From NCBI GenBank assembly GCA_963700305.1, contig CAVOXB010000011.1:372001-436000 (forward strand): a stretch of 64,000 bases of DNA, given 5' to 3'. Source of the DNA: Desulfomonile sp963700305 (GTDB lineage: Bacteria > Desulfobacterota > Desulfomonilia > Desulfomonilales > Desulfomonilaceae). Below, piece by piece: positions 9,287-16,551 of the stretch (its first letter is position 1; the number at the start of each line of letters is the position of its first letter). Under the pieces are notes generated by a model. That model saw only the letters and a list, made by a program, of their open reading frames with translations, ran no database searches and was not told the origin of the DNA. A program made the position numbers and the translations under genes.

Positions 9287-9344
9287 CTGATCCCTGTTAG
9301 AGCTCGCATAGCATGAATGACGGAGACTCCGGGAATCCGTTTGC

Positions 9345-10151
9345 TTATTGTTTTGCAGCCTTTTTCTTGGGGTTGTTGGATTTATCAGGGCTCACTTCGC
9401 CGTAAATTCTTTTCAATCGTTTTTGAAACCATTCGCTGCGCTTCTTACGATATGCCAGGTAATCCTCTTTGTCAGGCAATTTATTGTCATTAAAAACGAG
9501 CCAAAGCCGCGTAACCGTAACCTCCTCCAAAACCCATCCGAGTTGCATGCAAATGAGATCCCCTTCAGAGAGCTTTCCCATTTCCGTGTCAAGCTGCTGA
9601 TCAGTGGGTTCCACCTGTCTGTAAATGGCATCCCGGAAATTAGGATCAGGCATGAGCTCCATCGGATGCTTCTTTTTCTTGTCGGCAAGCTCTTTGGCGG
9701 CAGTCAGCACCCGGTGGAGATCCCGCTTCAGGAGGGGAATCCCATAAGACACTATCTTATCCGCGGAGGGTTTTAGCCCCAGGACCTTTTTCTTCTCCTC
9801 AGACGAGAACGCAATTGAATATGGCAGGGAATCGATATTCCTCTGAGCCTCGCGAAGCTTGTGCACCTGCTGCTCCAGAAAAAGGAGACTTCCAAAAGGA
9901 CTTCTATCTGCTTGCTTTTGATAGAACACAAGCGATGGATGCGCCTTCATAAGAGATTTCGCGTATTCATTGACTTCGCGCAACTCATGTTTCAGAAATT
10001 CGTCTATTATTACCTTGTTGTTTTCCTTGCCAATTTCAGTAGCTATCTGTTGATCTGTCATTTGAGCAGCCAAGACATGAATGCCTGAAGCCAAAGTTGA
10101 CAAGCATAGAATCAGGATTGTTCCGATAAATATCCGTCGAAAAAAAACCAT
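9345..10151 (-). CDS. Exported protein of unknown function
   Basis: A 268-residue protein with a clear signal peptide (MVFFRRIF, a hydrophobic stretch, then cleavage near VLAA-Q) and a mostly alpha-helical, lysine-rich mature part rich in charged pairs. It has no transmembrane segment after the signal and no cysteine pattern. I recognise no family. It is the first gene of a probable three-gene unit with the ABC ATPase and permease 58 bases downstream, so a periplasmic role with that exporter is possible but is inferred from position only. Confidence 0.75.
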   Translation of the reverse strand: MVFFRRIFIGTILILCLSTLASGIHVLAAQMTDQQIATEIGKENNKVIIDEFLKHELREVNEYAKSLMKAHPSLVFYQKQADRSPFGSLLFLEQQVHKLREAQRNIDSLPYSIAFSSEEKKKVLGLKPSADKIVSYGIPLLKRDLHRVLTAAKELADKKKKHPMELMPDPNFRDAIYRQVEPTDQQLDTEMGKLSEGDLICMQLGWVLEEVTVTRLWLVFNDNKLPDKEDYLAYRKKRSEWFQKRLKRIYGEVSPDKSNNPKKKAAKQ

Positions 10152-10273
10152 TGGGCCGTTCCTTTCGCAAGGGCAAATGTCGGAGGAAACTCTCCTGGGA
10201 CGAAAGATTCTCCCGCGTACCTCTTAGAATTCAAATGCTTGCTGGGAGACCCTTTATCTCAAAAAGTTCCCCG

Positions 10274-10933
10274 CTATTTCCCCGCGATTTGGCTTCTCAG
10301 CCACTCAGCTAGTTCATTTATGCCTTCGCCGGTTTTAGCGGACACAGGAAAAATCTTGACCGACGGATTCATCGCCAAAACGGTTTTTCTCAGCTCTGTC
10401 ATATCGAAATCAGTGTAAGGCAGTAAATCGATTTTGTTCAGAACGAGCGCATTTGATTCCGTAAACATCAACGGGTATTTCAAAGGCTTGTCGTGACCCT
10501 CAGGGATGGAGAGAATCATAACCTTCACGTCCTCTCCGAGCTTAAATTCTGCGGGACACACAAGATTGCCGACATTTTCTATTATCAACAATTGCTTGCC
10601 GTCCAGGCCGAGGCTCTGAGTGGCCGACAGGATCATGTTTGCATCCAGGTGGCACGCACCGCTGGTGTTTATCTGGACTACTTCCACATTGGTTTTCCCG
10701 ACCTTTTGGGCATCCACATCCGATGCGATATCGCCTTCAATAACCCCAATCTTTATCTTATCCGACAGGGCCTCAATAATCCTGAGAATCAGTGATGTCT
10801 TGCCCGCACCAGGAGAGGACATGAGATTCATCACAAAAACTCGAGAGTTGTCGAATTTGGCTTTCAGATTTTCCGCGAGCATGTCGTTCACGCTGAGGAT
10901 ATCTTCGTTGACGTTCAGTGTTTTTACCGGCAT
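10274..10933 (-). CDS. hypB: Hydrogenase/urease nickel incorporation GTPase HypB
   Basis: A GTPase that delivers nickel during maturation of NiFe hydrogenases. Visible motifs: P-loop SSPGAGKTSL (about residues 39-48), the metal-binding Cys-His pair in SGACHLDANM, the switch region IIENVGNLVCPAE and the guanine-specificity motif NKIDLL. It lacks the N-terminal CxxCGC motif and the histidine-rich stretch of some HypB proteins, so it is the compact 219-residue form. The start ATG overlaps the stop codon of the upstream cysteine-cluster gene (TAATG), which implies translational coupling. hypA, its usual neighbour, is absent from the window. Confidence 0.95.
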   Translation of the reverse strand: MPVKTLNVNEDILSVNDMLAENLKAKFDNSRVFVMNLMSSPGAGKTSLILRIIEALSDKIKIGVIEGDIASDVDAQKVGKTNVEVVQINTSGACHLDANMILSATQSLGLDGKQLLIIENVGNLVCPAEFKLGEDVKVMILSIPEGHDKPLKYPLMFTESNALVLNKIDLLPYTDFDMTELRKTVLAMNPSVKIFPVSAKTGEGINELAEWLRSQIAGK

Positions 10934-11277
10934 TATCGCCTCCTTTTGGCTTTCCTGCTTCTTTTCCGTTTCTTTTCCGCTTCTCGAATATTAGCGAGTG
11001 TCTCTTGATGTCTGACGTATTCCACGTAAGCGCATTCCGTCGGCATCCAGTGTAAAAATCTAACCAGTTCCTCCGTCAAGCTTATGCAATCTGGCTCCAC
11101 CTCGTGTCTTCTGTCGTAAACCTTACATAATTTGGTTTCCGTGTCCAGATGTTCGCAAGGCTCTTCAGTGTAGCGGATCACTCCACCGCCAAGGTCTACT
11201 TTTTCGTAGCAGCATTTCGCGCACTTGCGACAAATGGCCTCCCATTCCTCGCGAGTCCGTTTCCCATAGTTGTCCAC
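10933..11277 (-). CDS. YkgJ-type cysteine-cluster (putative metal-binding) protein
   Basis: A small protein of about 114 residues with the cysteine pattern of the zinc/iron-chelating YkgJ family: CRKCAKCC near the N-terminus, then CEHL...CKVYDRR and a later Cys in PDC. A basic tail (KKRKRSRKAKRRR) closes it. I prefer the GTG start at 11277, a few bases after AGGAGAGG, over the ATG 21 bases upstream. It is coupled to hypB by overlapping stop and start codons. A role in metal supply or in the coupled maturation is inferred from that link. Confidence 0.78.
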   Translation of the reverse strand: MDNYGKRTREEWEAICRKCAKCCYEKVDLGGGVIRYTEEPCEHLDTETKLCKVYDRRHEVEPDCISLTEELVRFLHWMPTECAYVEYVRHQETLANIREAEKKRKRSRKAKRRR

Positions 11278-11391
11278 TGTCCCTCTCCTTGCGAACAATA
11301 AAAATTATCACAAAACGGATTTGATAAGAAGCTCCTTGTGCTGTCTATGCGAAGTGTTCAGTCGAGGCGGGATCGGAGGGTTTGAGCGAGT

Positions 11392-11460
11392 TGGGGGCAG
11401 GTTTTCTATCCTGCCATAACTCGTTTTTTGGGACGGCAGGCTGGAAAGCCTGCCCCACAG
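11392..11460. repeat. Intergenic repeat (GGCAGG...CCTGCC type)
   Basis: Two inverted units, GGCAGG-tttctat-CCTGCC and GGCAGGCTGGAAAGCCTGCC, stand in tandem. A shorter relative (GCAGGTTTGAAAGCCTGC) lies at 41504-41531. Similar sequences flank this block on both sides: GAAGTGTTCAGTC at 11351 and GAAGCGTTCAGTC at 11501. That could be a duplicated target or an older repeat. Confidence 0.6.
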
Positions 11461-11482
11461 AAGCTATTCGGTCCACGGATAG

Positions 11483-11511
11483 CTGAACGCTCTCATCTAT
11501 GAAGCGTTCAG
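11483..11511. terminator. Hairpin downstream of the small membrane-protein gene
   Basis: CTGAACGCT and AGCGTTCAG form a perfect nine-base stem with an 11-base loop. It lies about 25 bases beyond the stop of the minus-strand gene at 11537 and so at the end of the long catabolic block. There is no strong U-run, so it may protect the RNA 3' end instead of terminating by itself. Confidence 0.4.
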
Positions 11512-11536
11512 TCTTAGGGGCGTGAGTATGCTGACT

Positions 11537-11770
11537 TCAGAACGGACCCTTCGTTTCTTCATCCGAAAGTTTGTCCTGAATGTACAGCCAGATTGGCCAC
11601 AGGCACACAATCATCACCCAAAGCCACTTGTTCGTGTAAATAAACGTGTTGACTGGCGAATGATTGTCAATTGTGTATCTCAAGGCGTCGGCCTTGTCCA
11701 TCGTCATGAAGTAGATGATGAATCCTGCGACTATGTAGAGGATTCCAAGGATGATCAGAATTGTTTGCAT
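11537..11770 (-). CDS. Small two-helix membrane protein of unknown function
   Basis: 77 residues with a hydrophobic helix at about 3-22 and another at about 49-66, separated by a polar loop, and a charged tail (KLSDEETKGPF). It reads as a real small inner-membrane protein, though I recognise no family. It is the last gene of the minus-strand block after the DUF1185 gene, about 100 bases downstream, and may be cotranscribed. Confidence 0.6.
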   Translation of the reverse strand: MQTILIILGILYIVAGFIIYFMTMDKADALRYTIDNHSPVNTFIYTNKWLWVMIVCLWPIWLYIQDKLSDEETKGPF

Positions 11771-11874
11771 GATCTTGAGCCCTGTCTCACTTTATCCAGG
11801 ACATTGAAACAATTGCCGTACATAATTCACGGGGGGTCTTTCAAAACAGAAAGACCCCCTGAACAAACCGTGTC

Positions 11875-12453
11875 TTATCTCAAGCCGTCTTCTTTCTTGG
11901 CATCTTGCTTCAGAAGACCTCCCACTCTTGCAAGGGGTCTGCCTGAATCCGCAACGACTACAGCTACGACTATTTCGTCCCCGCGCGGCGCATCTTGGAC
12001 TCGGACAGGCATTGCGTCAAAATGACTGCGCACAAACGCGGCATCCTTGTAGTGTATGGGCACGTCTATTTCGGTCCCGGGACAACCCATTTTTTTTGCC
12101 GAAGGAATAAGGGCCTTGCCGCCTCCAACCGCTTCCCTGAGTGGGCCGCCCAGCTTCGGATGCAGAATGGCGGCTGCGTGCTCAAGCTCGCCTCTTGAGC
12201 CCACAATTGCCGCTTTGCCGTAGCTTTCGGCTTGTTCCGGTTTTATTCCCAGGGCCTCCACCGCCATTTTTCCCAACAGGCCGCCCAACTCCTCGCCAAC
12301 GGAAATCAGCTCATCTAGATTTTCTTGATACCTGCCAGCGAAGGGATTTTCTATGACTGCCACAGCTGCAGCGCGTCTGGTTGGGGGGGCCACAGGCTTT
12401 CCCATTTCTGTACGAGTCTCTTCAACTATTTTGACGATTTTGCGTATTTCCAT
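11875..12453 (-). CDS. DUF1185 / AA_synth family protein (amino-acid-synthesis family)
   Basis: 192 residues matching the PF06684 family (MEIRKIVKIVEET at the start, ENPFAGRY, then PHYKDAAFVRSHFD and DEIVVAVVVADSGRP in the second half). Known structures of this family show a chorismate-mutase-like fold; the activity is not established. The ATG at 12453 follows AAGGAG. Its place at the end of the nicotinate-type cluster, after the UPF0280 gene, suggests a supporting role there, such as handling an intermediate or a nitrogen compound. That is inference only. Confidence 0.85.
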   Translation of the reverse strand: MEIRKIVKIVEETRTEMGKPVAPPTRRAAAVAVIENPFAGRYQENLDELISVGEELGGLLGKMAVEALGIKPEQAESYGKAAIVGSRGELEHAAAILHPKLGGPLREAVGGGKALIPSAKKMGCPGTEIDVPIHYKDAAFVRSHFDAMPVRVQDAPRGDEIVVAVVVADSGRPLARVGGLLKQDAKKEDGLR

Positions 12454-12521
12454 TCACGACTCCTTCATGGGGTTTTATTGCTCTCTTGGCTTGTTTTATG
12501 CTCATACTGAAGACAAGATCC

Positions 12522-13370
12522 TCATAGGGGCTGCACTACATTTGAAATCGCCCGAGTGCATGCCATCCGACCCTTGACAGCCACGCATGCTCCTTTTATC
12601 AAGTTGCGTTCGATGAGGTCATCCGCTTTTTGAATTCCTTGGGCCAATCCTGTCTCTATTTCTGCAGGCGTCAGCGGATCCACACAAACCGTGATTTCCA
12701 CCCCACGGAGATCAGAATTAGGGTCTATGGAATCAGCATACATGCGATGCACTGCGTCGCTTGAAACATAGGTGGAGTTAGCTATCGCGGTCGCTGCCGC
12801 GTCTGCAACTGCTGCCCGCATAGCGAAAACCGTCGCAGCAGCAGCAATCCCTCTGGTGAAGCTTCGACCGCCAAGGCCACTCGTGCAAATCCCTCCGATC
12901 TGCATCTCAGGAGTAATCACTATGCTATGAGTCAGTCTGTTCTCTTGCACGTCCGGCCTGATCCCCACAGTGAGCGTTTCCCGATTTTTGAGACGTACAG
13001 CCACATCGCCACCGTTGTTAACAACTATTTTTGTCAGACCCTGAGTCTCCAAGAAATCCGCAACGGCATCTGCAATTGTACCGGCCACTGCCGCCATCGG
13101 AGTCAAATCATTGTCACCAACCAGAGACACTGCCTTCCACATTACACTCGTCAAAAGATCTTGCGGTGGTTCAGCAAGCATATGAAAAGGTGCCTGCACG
13201 GAATTCTTTTGGGAAGCGATTTCCTCAAGAAAGTCGATGGCCTTATTGGCCGCTTTTACACAAATGTGAGGTTGTCGAGCGCCATGCAGAGAGCCGTCTA
13301 TGAACATTCGCATGGGGCCGCATTCGACCAGAACCGTGTCATCGCCCAGGAGCAATATTTGATCTGACAT
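12522..13370 (-). CDS. UPF0280 family protein, ApbE-like; candidate flavinyl-transferase for the adjacent reductase
   Basis: 282 residues of the UPF0280 family, which is grouped with ApbE FMN-transferases. ApbE-like features visible here are VVNNGGDVAVR near the middle, GGICTSG and the ADAAATAIANST helix near residue 195-205. ApbE enzymes attach FMN to a Ser/Thr of a target protein. The gene follows the 6-hydroxynicotinate reductase gene by 30 bases. The known reductase of Eubacterium barkeri has a covalently bound flavin, so this protein may install it. That function is my inference; the family is formally uncharacterised. Confidence 0.85.
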   Translation of the reverse strand: MSDQILLLGDDTVLVECGPMRMFIDGSLHGARQPHICVKAANKAIDFLEEIASQKNSVQAPFHMLAEPPQDLLTSVMWKAVSLVGDNDLTPMAAVAGTIADAVADFLETQGLTKIVVNNGGDVAVRLKNRETLTVGIRPDVQENRLTHSIVITPEMQIGGICTSGLGGRSFTRGIAAAATVFAMRAAVADAAATAIANSTYVSSDAVHRMYADSIDPNSDLRGVEITVCVDPLTPAEIETGLAQGIQKADDLIERNLIKGACVAVKGRMACTRAISNVVQPL

Positions 13371-13400
13371 GAAACCACCGTCATGGAACGCTACTATTTG

Positions 13401-14900
13401 CTACTCAGCCGGACGGAAGGGCTTCACTGCTTCCTCATGTCCCCCCATTTTACGAAAATCTTCCAAGGTCATTGTGTACTCAATCGGACAGACAGTCGCA
13501 GGAGTAGGCACCCACGTGAACGCGCCAGCCATCACCTTTTCTACGTCCACCATAAAATTGATTCCGCCTCCAGGCAATAAGAATGTGGGAGCTCCGCCTA
13601 CGGTCAGTTTAGCTTTCATATCGTGAACGGCACGAGTGAGTTTTATGGGATGACGAGTTACTCCCGCACGTGCGCTTCCGCCTGAGCCTCCGCAATACAC
13701 GGCTGAAACCCTGGATTCCTGGCATGTGTCGGCCAGTTCCGATATCACGGCTTTGACCTGGCGAGTCATAGGAATCTCCTGAACCGAGCCGCGCTCGCTC
13801 ACCACAAATAGAACAGCATTTCTTCCGGTCGTCTCGGTCACGAGAATGGTCATTCCCGCATGTGCGACTTTCATGTCTATTGATTCGATAATATCCTGAG
13901 GTTCGGTTATGGAAGTACCGCCCCAGCCTTTTCCGTGGTCTCCGAAATAACGGCCGGGAGTACTTCGTCTGAATCTCAGATGAACACCGCTGGGCTTCAC
14001 ACCAACATGCGCTCCTGCTGCATGTTCGCTCATTAGGCCTGTTAAATGCGAGTCCAGAACTATGGCCTCATCAGCCACGTCCTTGAAAATACTTGCAAAC
14101 AAACCCAAAGTCGCGCTGCCGCAGCCAACACGCATCACATCGTCTATTTTTCCATCTATTACCGGCCGACGGCCGACTTCAACTTCGAGCCGAGCTCCAC
14201 CTTCAATTTTCAGTTTCACTCTCTTGCGGTTTGCCAGATCTGAAACAAGTCGAGCCGCAGCCAAGCCCGTGCTGCCAGTGAGCAGATTCACTCCGCCTAT
14301 GGAGAGTATTTTGGAGCCATATTCTTCAGTAGTAACGTGCCCGACCCTTTTCTTACGGAAATAGATTGGAGCCGTTTCTTCGCCCAGGGTCGAATCCGTG
14401 TCTATTTTAAGCTTTATCCCTGAGTAGCTCAACGGCGCCTCAGTCACAACGGTTACAACGTCTATTCCATCGACCCTGGATTGAACAATATGAGGGGCTG
14501 GCTTGCAATCTGGATAGGTCGTTCCCGCACCGATACCTGTAATGAGAGGCCGGCGAATGACCGGATCCCAGTCTGGCCCCACAAGATGCTTCACTTCCTC
14601 GAATGCTTTAAGGGAAATTGTTCGTTCCAGCGCTCCATCGCGGTTGATGAATCGCTGACATGCTCCTGTATAGCCCTCCTTGACGCTGCACCGAATGGGG
14701 CACGCCTCACAAGAAACAACATTGGCTCCGGGAGCGTCTTCTGGAAAGAGCGCATCTTCCGGGCAGACCTTGAGGCAGGCAGCGCACTGGGAGCATGCAT
14801 CTCCTATGACTGCTTTTCTCTTTACGAGCTTTATCGCTCCCTGCGGGCAATCATGGACGCATGCGCCGCAGCCTTTGCATTTCTCGATTCTTACCTGCAT
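13401..14900 (-). CDS. hnr: 6-Hydroxynicotinate reductase (iron-sulfur flavoprotein)
   Basis: Reduces 6-hydroxynicotinate to 1,4,5,6-tetrahydro-6-oxonicotinate, the ring-dearomatising step. The cysteines fit the cofactors reported for the E. barkeri enzyme: Cys8-11-14-18 and Cys36-39-42-46 for two [4Fe-4S] clusters, then Cys64-67-71-81 suited to the [2Fe-2S] cluster. T208-G-S-T211 resembles the flavin-acceptor motif used by ApbE-type enzymes (SGAT in NqrC). At 499 residues its length is right for the family. The enamidase gene lies upstream, separated by a repeat, and the UPF0280 gene lies downstream. The electron donor, probably ferredoxin, is not encoded here. Confidence 0.85.
   Translation of the reverse strand: MQVRIEKCKGCGACVHDCPQGAIKLVKRKAVIGDACSQCAACLKVCPEDALFPEDAPGANVVSCEACPIRCSVKEGYTGACQRFINRDGALERTISLKAFEEVKHLVGPDWDPVIRRPLITGIGAGTTYPDCKPAPHIVQSRVDGIDVVTVVTEAPLSYSGIKLKIDTDSTLGEETAPIYFRKKRVGHVTTEEYGSKILSIGGVNLLTGSTGLAAARLVSDLANRKRVKLKIEGGARLEVEVGRRPVIDGKIDDVMRVGCGSATLGLFASIFKDVADEAIVLDSHLTGLMSEHAAGAHVGVKPSGVHLRFRRSTPGRYFGDHGKGWGGTSITEPQDIIESIDMKVAHAGMTILVTETTGRNAVLFVVSERGSVQEIPMTRQVKAVISELADTCQESRVSAVYCGGSGGSARAGVTRHPIKLTRAVHDMKAKLTVGGAPTFLLPGGGINFMVDVEKVMAGAFTWVPTPATVCPIEYTMTLEDFRKMGGHEEAVKPFRPAE
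14268..14279 (-). other. Candidate covalent-flavin acceptor motif (TGST) in the reductase
   Basis: Codons 208-211 of the reductase encode Thr-Gly-Ser-Thr in the context LLTGSTGLAAA, similar to the S/T-G-A-T core to which ApbE-type transferases attach FMN. The last Thr (211) would be the acceptor. Pattern match only. Confidence 0.4.
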
Positions 14901-14935
14901 GTTTCAGACTCATATTGATCATAGGAGCTGATTTT

Positions 14936-15097
14936 ATACCAATTGCCAGAATTCTTGTCCAATTTACGGGAATTGTACCCGTCACCCCGGACCCCGGATC
15001 GTGGTCCAGGGCAGGCTTTGATCCGGGGTCCAGATTCTGGATTCCTGCCTTCGCAGGAATGACGAGGAAACGGACATTATTTCTGGCAATTGCCATA
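14936..15097 (+). repeat. MITE-like intergenic repeat, copy 2
   Basis: Bounded by imperfect inverted ends (AATTGCCAGAATTCTTGTCC on the left, GGACATTATTTCTGGCAATT on the right) and carrying the internal CCGG-rich and CCTGCCTTCGCAGG hairpins. It sits between the enamidase and reductase genes, inside a run of co-directional genes, and could change processing or relative expression of the two. Confidence 0.85.
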
Positions 15098-15252
15098 GAG
15101 TTCCGCTTGCCCTCTGTTCCGGAGGAACAAAGGATAATAGGCCGGCTATTTATCGCCGGATCAATGGGCAAATCAAAGGATTTTCCAGTCCCTGAAAGAC
15201 GGCCGATCCGCAAATCTTGCGTGATCAATCGTCCCTCCTGGACGAAAATGGC

Positions 15253-16410
15253 TTACACCTTCGCCTTTTTCTTCGGAGGCGGAGTATTCCTGCTCACTTT
15301 CACCTGAACTTTGCCATCTATCATGACCATGGAAATTCCAGGAATGTCTCCTGCCTCGATTGCACTGAGCGCATCCAAGCCCACAGATCCCATCGGTGCG
15401 TCCATGGCTACCAAATCCGCTTCAAACCCTTCTTTTACGAAGCCCCTGTTGAGGCCGAATACTTTTGCTGTATTTCCAGTGGCCATACAAAGGGCCTGCT
15501 CTGGCTTAACTGTAGTGAGTGAAGCTGCCATGCAGATGACTCTGAGAATGCCCAAAGGTACTACACCGGTTCCCGAAGGGGCATCGTTACCGATGATGAA
15601 TCGCCCGAGCGCATTATGCTTCAGTCCCAGAGCAAGCGAATCAACTATTGCCTTGGGATTGCCGCAATGGACTATTTCCAGTGTATATGAGGTGTCTGCG
15701 ACCAGACTGCGGATCTCTTCGGGAGAAACAGCCGTTGGACCGCCATTCACGTGACAGGCGATGTGCGGATCCGTGGCAATCACCTGAGCCGCGGTTACCG
15801 TGTCGCTCCCAGGTATGGACGTGCCGCCAGTGTGCATCATCACCACCATACCGTTTTTCTTCGCCCATTTAACCATCGGAGCAGCATCTTCAGGCGATTT
15901 TACTGATCCCAGACCGATCTCGCCGACTACTCTCACCCCTTCTCGTGCCATTTCCTCGAAGTCTTTTTCAGTTAGCCCTTTCTCAAGAATAACCGCTCCG
16001 CCAACCACTTTTGCACCGCCCGGTCTGAATGCGGAAAAAGACTTGGCTGCCAAAATGGCGAGGGCTTTGGTTCCTGCAGGATCTTTGGGGCGTCCGGGGA
16101 GATGAACCTCACCGGCGGAAATCATTGTGGTGACTCCACCGTGAACTTCACTCTCGAGGAATCCTATCTGATTCTGTCGAGGAGTAAAGTCCCCCAGCAC
16201 CACATGGCAATGGGAATCAATGAGTCCGGGTGTGATAGTGCTTCCATCCGCATCAATAACACTATCCGCGGGGGAAGATGCAAGTTCGGATTCTTTGCCT
16301 ATTTTGCTTATTTTTCCATCCTGGATCAGTATCGCGTCTGCATCCAGGACAGGGTTCGCGATATCTCCACTTATTAGAGTTCCAATATTTTTGACCAAGA
16401 CACTTGGCAT
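15253..16410 (-). CDS. ena: Enamidase (tetrahydro-6-oxonicotinate amidohydrolase)
   Basis: Hydrolyses 1,4,5,6-tetrahydro-6-oxonicotinate to ammonia and (S)-2-formylglutarate. It is an amidohydrolase-superfamily protein with metal ligands in DSHCHV (residues 65-70), MHTGGTSIPG, EIVHCGNP and the catalytic Asp in GNDAPSGTG. Its 385 residues and long shared stretches such as GGVTTMISAG, GRPKDPAGTKALAI and GGAVILEKGLTE match my recollection of the E. barkeri enzyme closely, down to the C-terminal SRNTPP. The ATG follows a strong GGAGGAGG. The molybdenum hydroxylase genes lie directly upstream. Confidence 0.92.
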   Translation of the reverse strand: MPSVLVKNIGTLISGDIANPVLDADAILIQDGKISKIGKESELASSPADSVIDADGSTITPGLIDSHCHVVLGDFTPRQNQIGFLESEVHGGVTTMISAGEVHLPGRPKDPAGTKALAILAAKSFSAFRPGGAKVVGGAVILEKGLTEKDFEEMAREGVRVVGEIGLGSVKSPEDAAPMVKWAKKNGMVVMMHTGGTSIPGSDTVTAAQVIATDPHIACHVNGGPTAVSPEEIRSLVADTSYTLEIVHCGNPKAIVDSLALGLKHNALGRFIIGNDAPSGTGVVPLGILRVICMAASLTTVKPEQALCMATGNTAKVFGLNRGFVKEGFEADLVAMDAPMGSVGLDALSAIEAGDIPGISMVMIDGKVQVKVSRNTPPPKKKAKV

Positions 16411-16551
16411 TTATACCTCCTCCGAAAAGACTCCCTCCATCTTTTGCCGTTGAAAAATATCAGTCTCGAACGTGGATTTTGTCATGCAGATCGGGGCTAA
16501 ATTTGTTCTTTGGCTCCCAAAACACCTCAAACAAATTCACACACTCGAACT

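Noticed and set aside
11351..11513. Similar sequences GAAGTGTTCAGTC and GAAGCGTTCAGTC as a target-site duplication of an insertion sequence
   Set aside because: They are imperfect, one is part of a separate hairpin, and no transposase or inverted ends lie between them.
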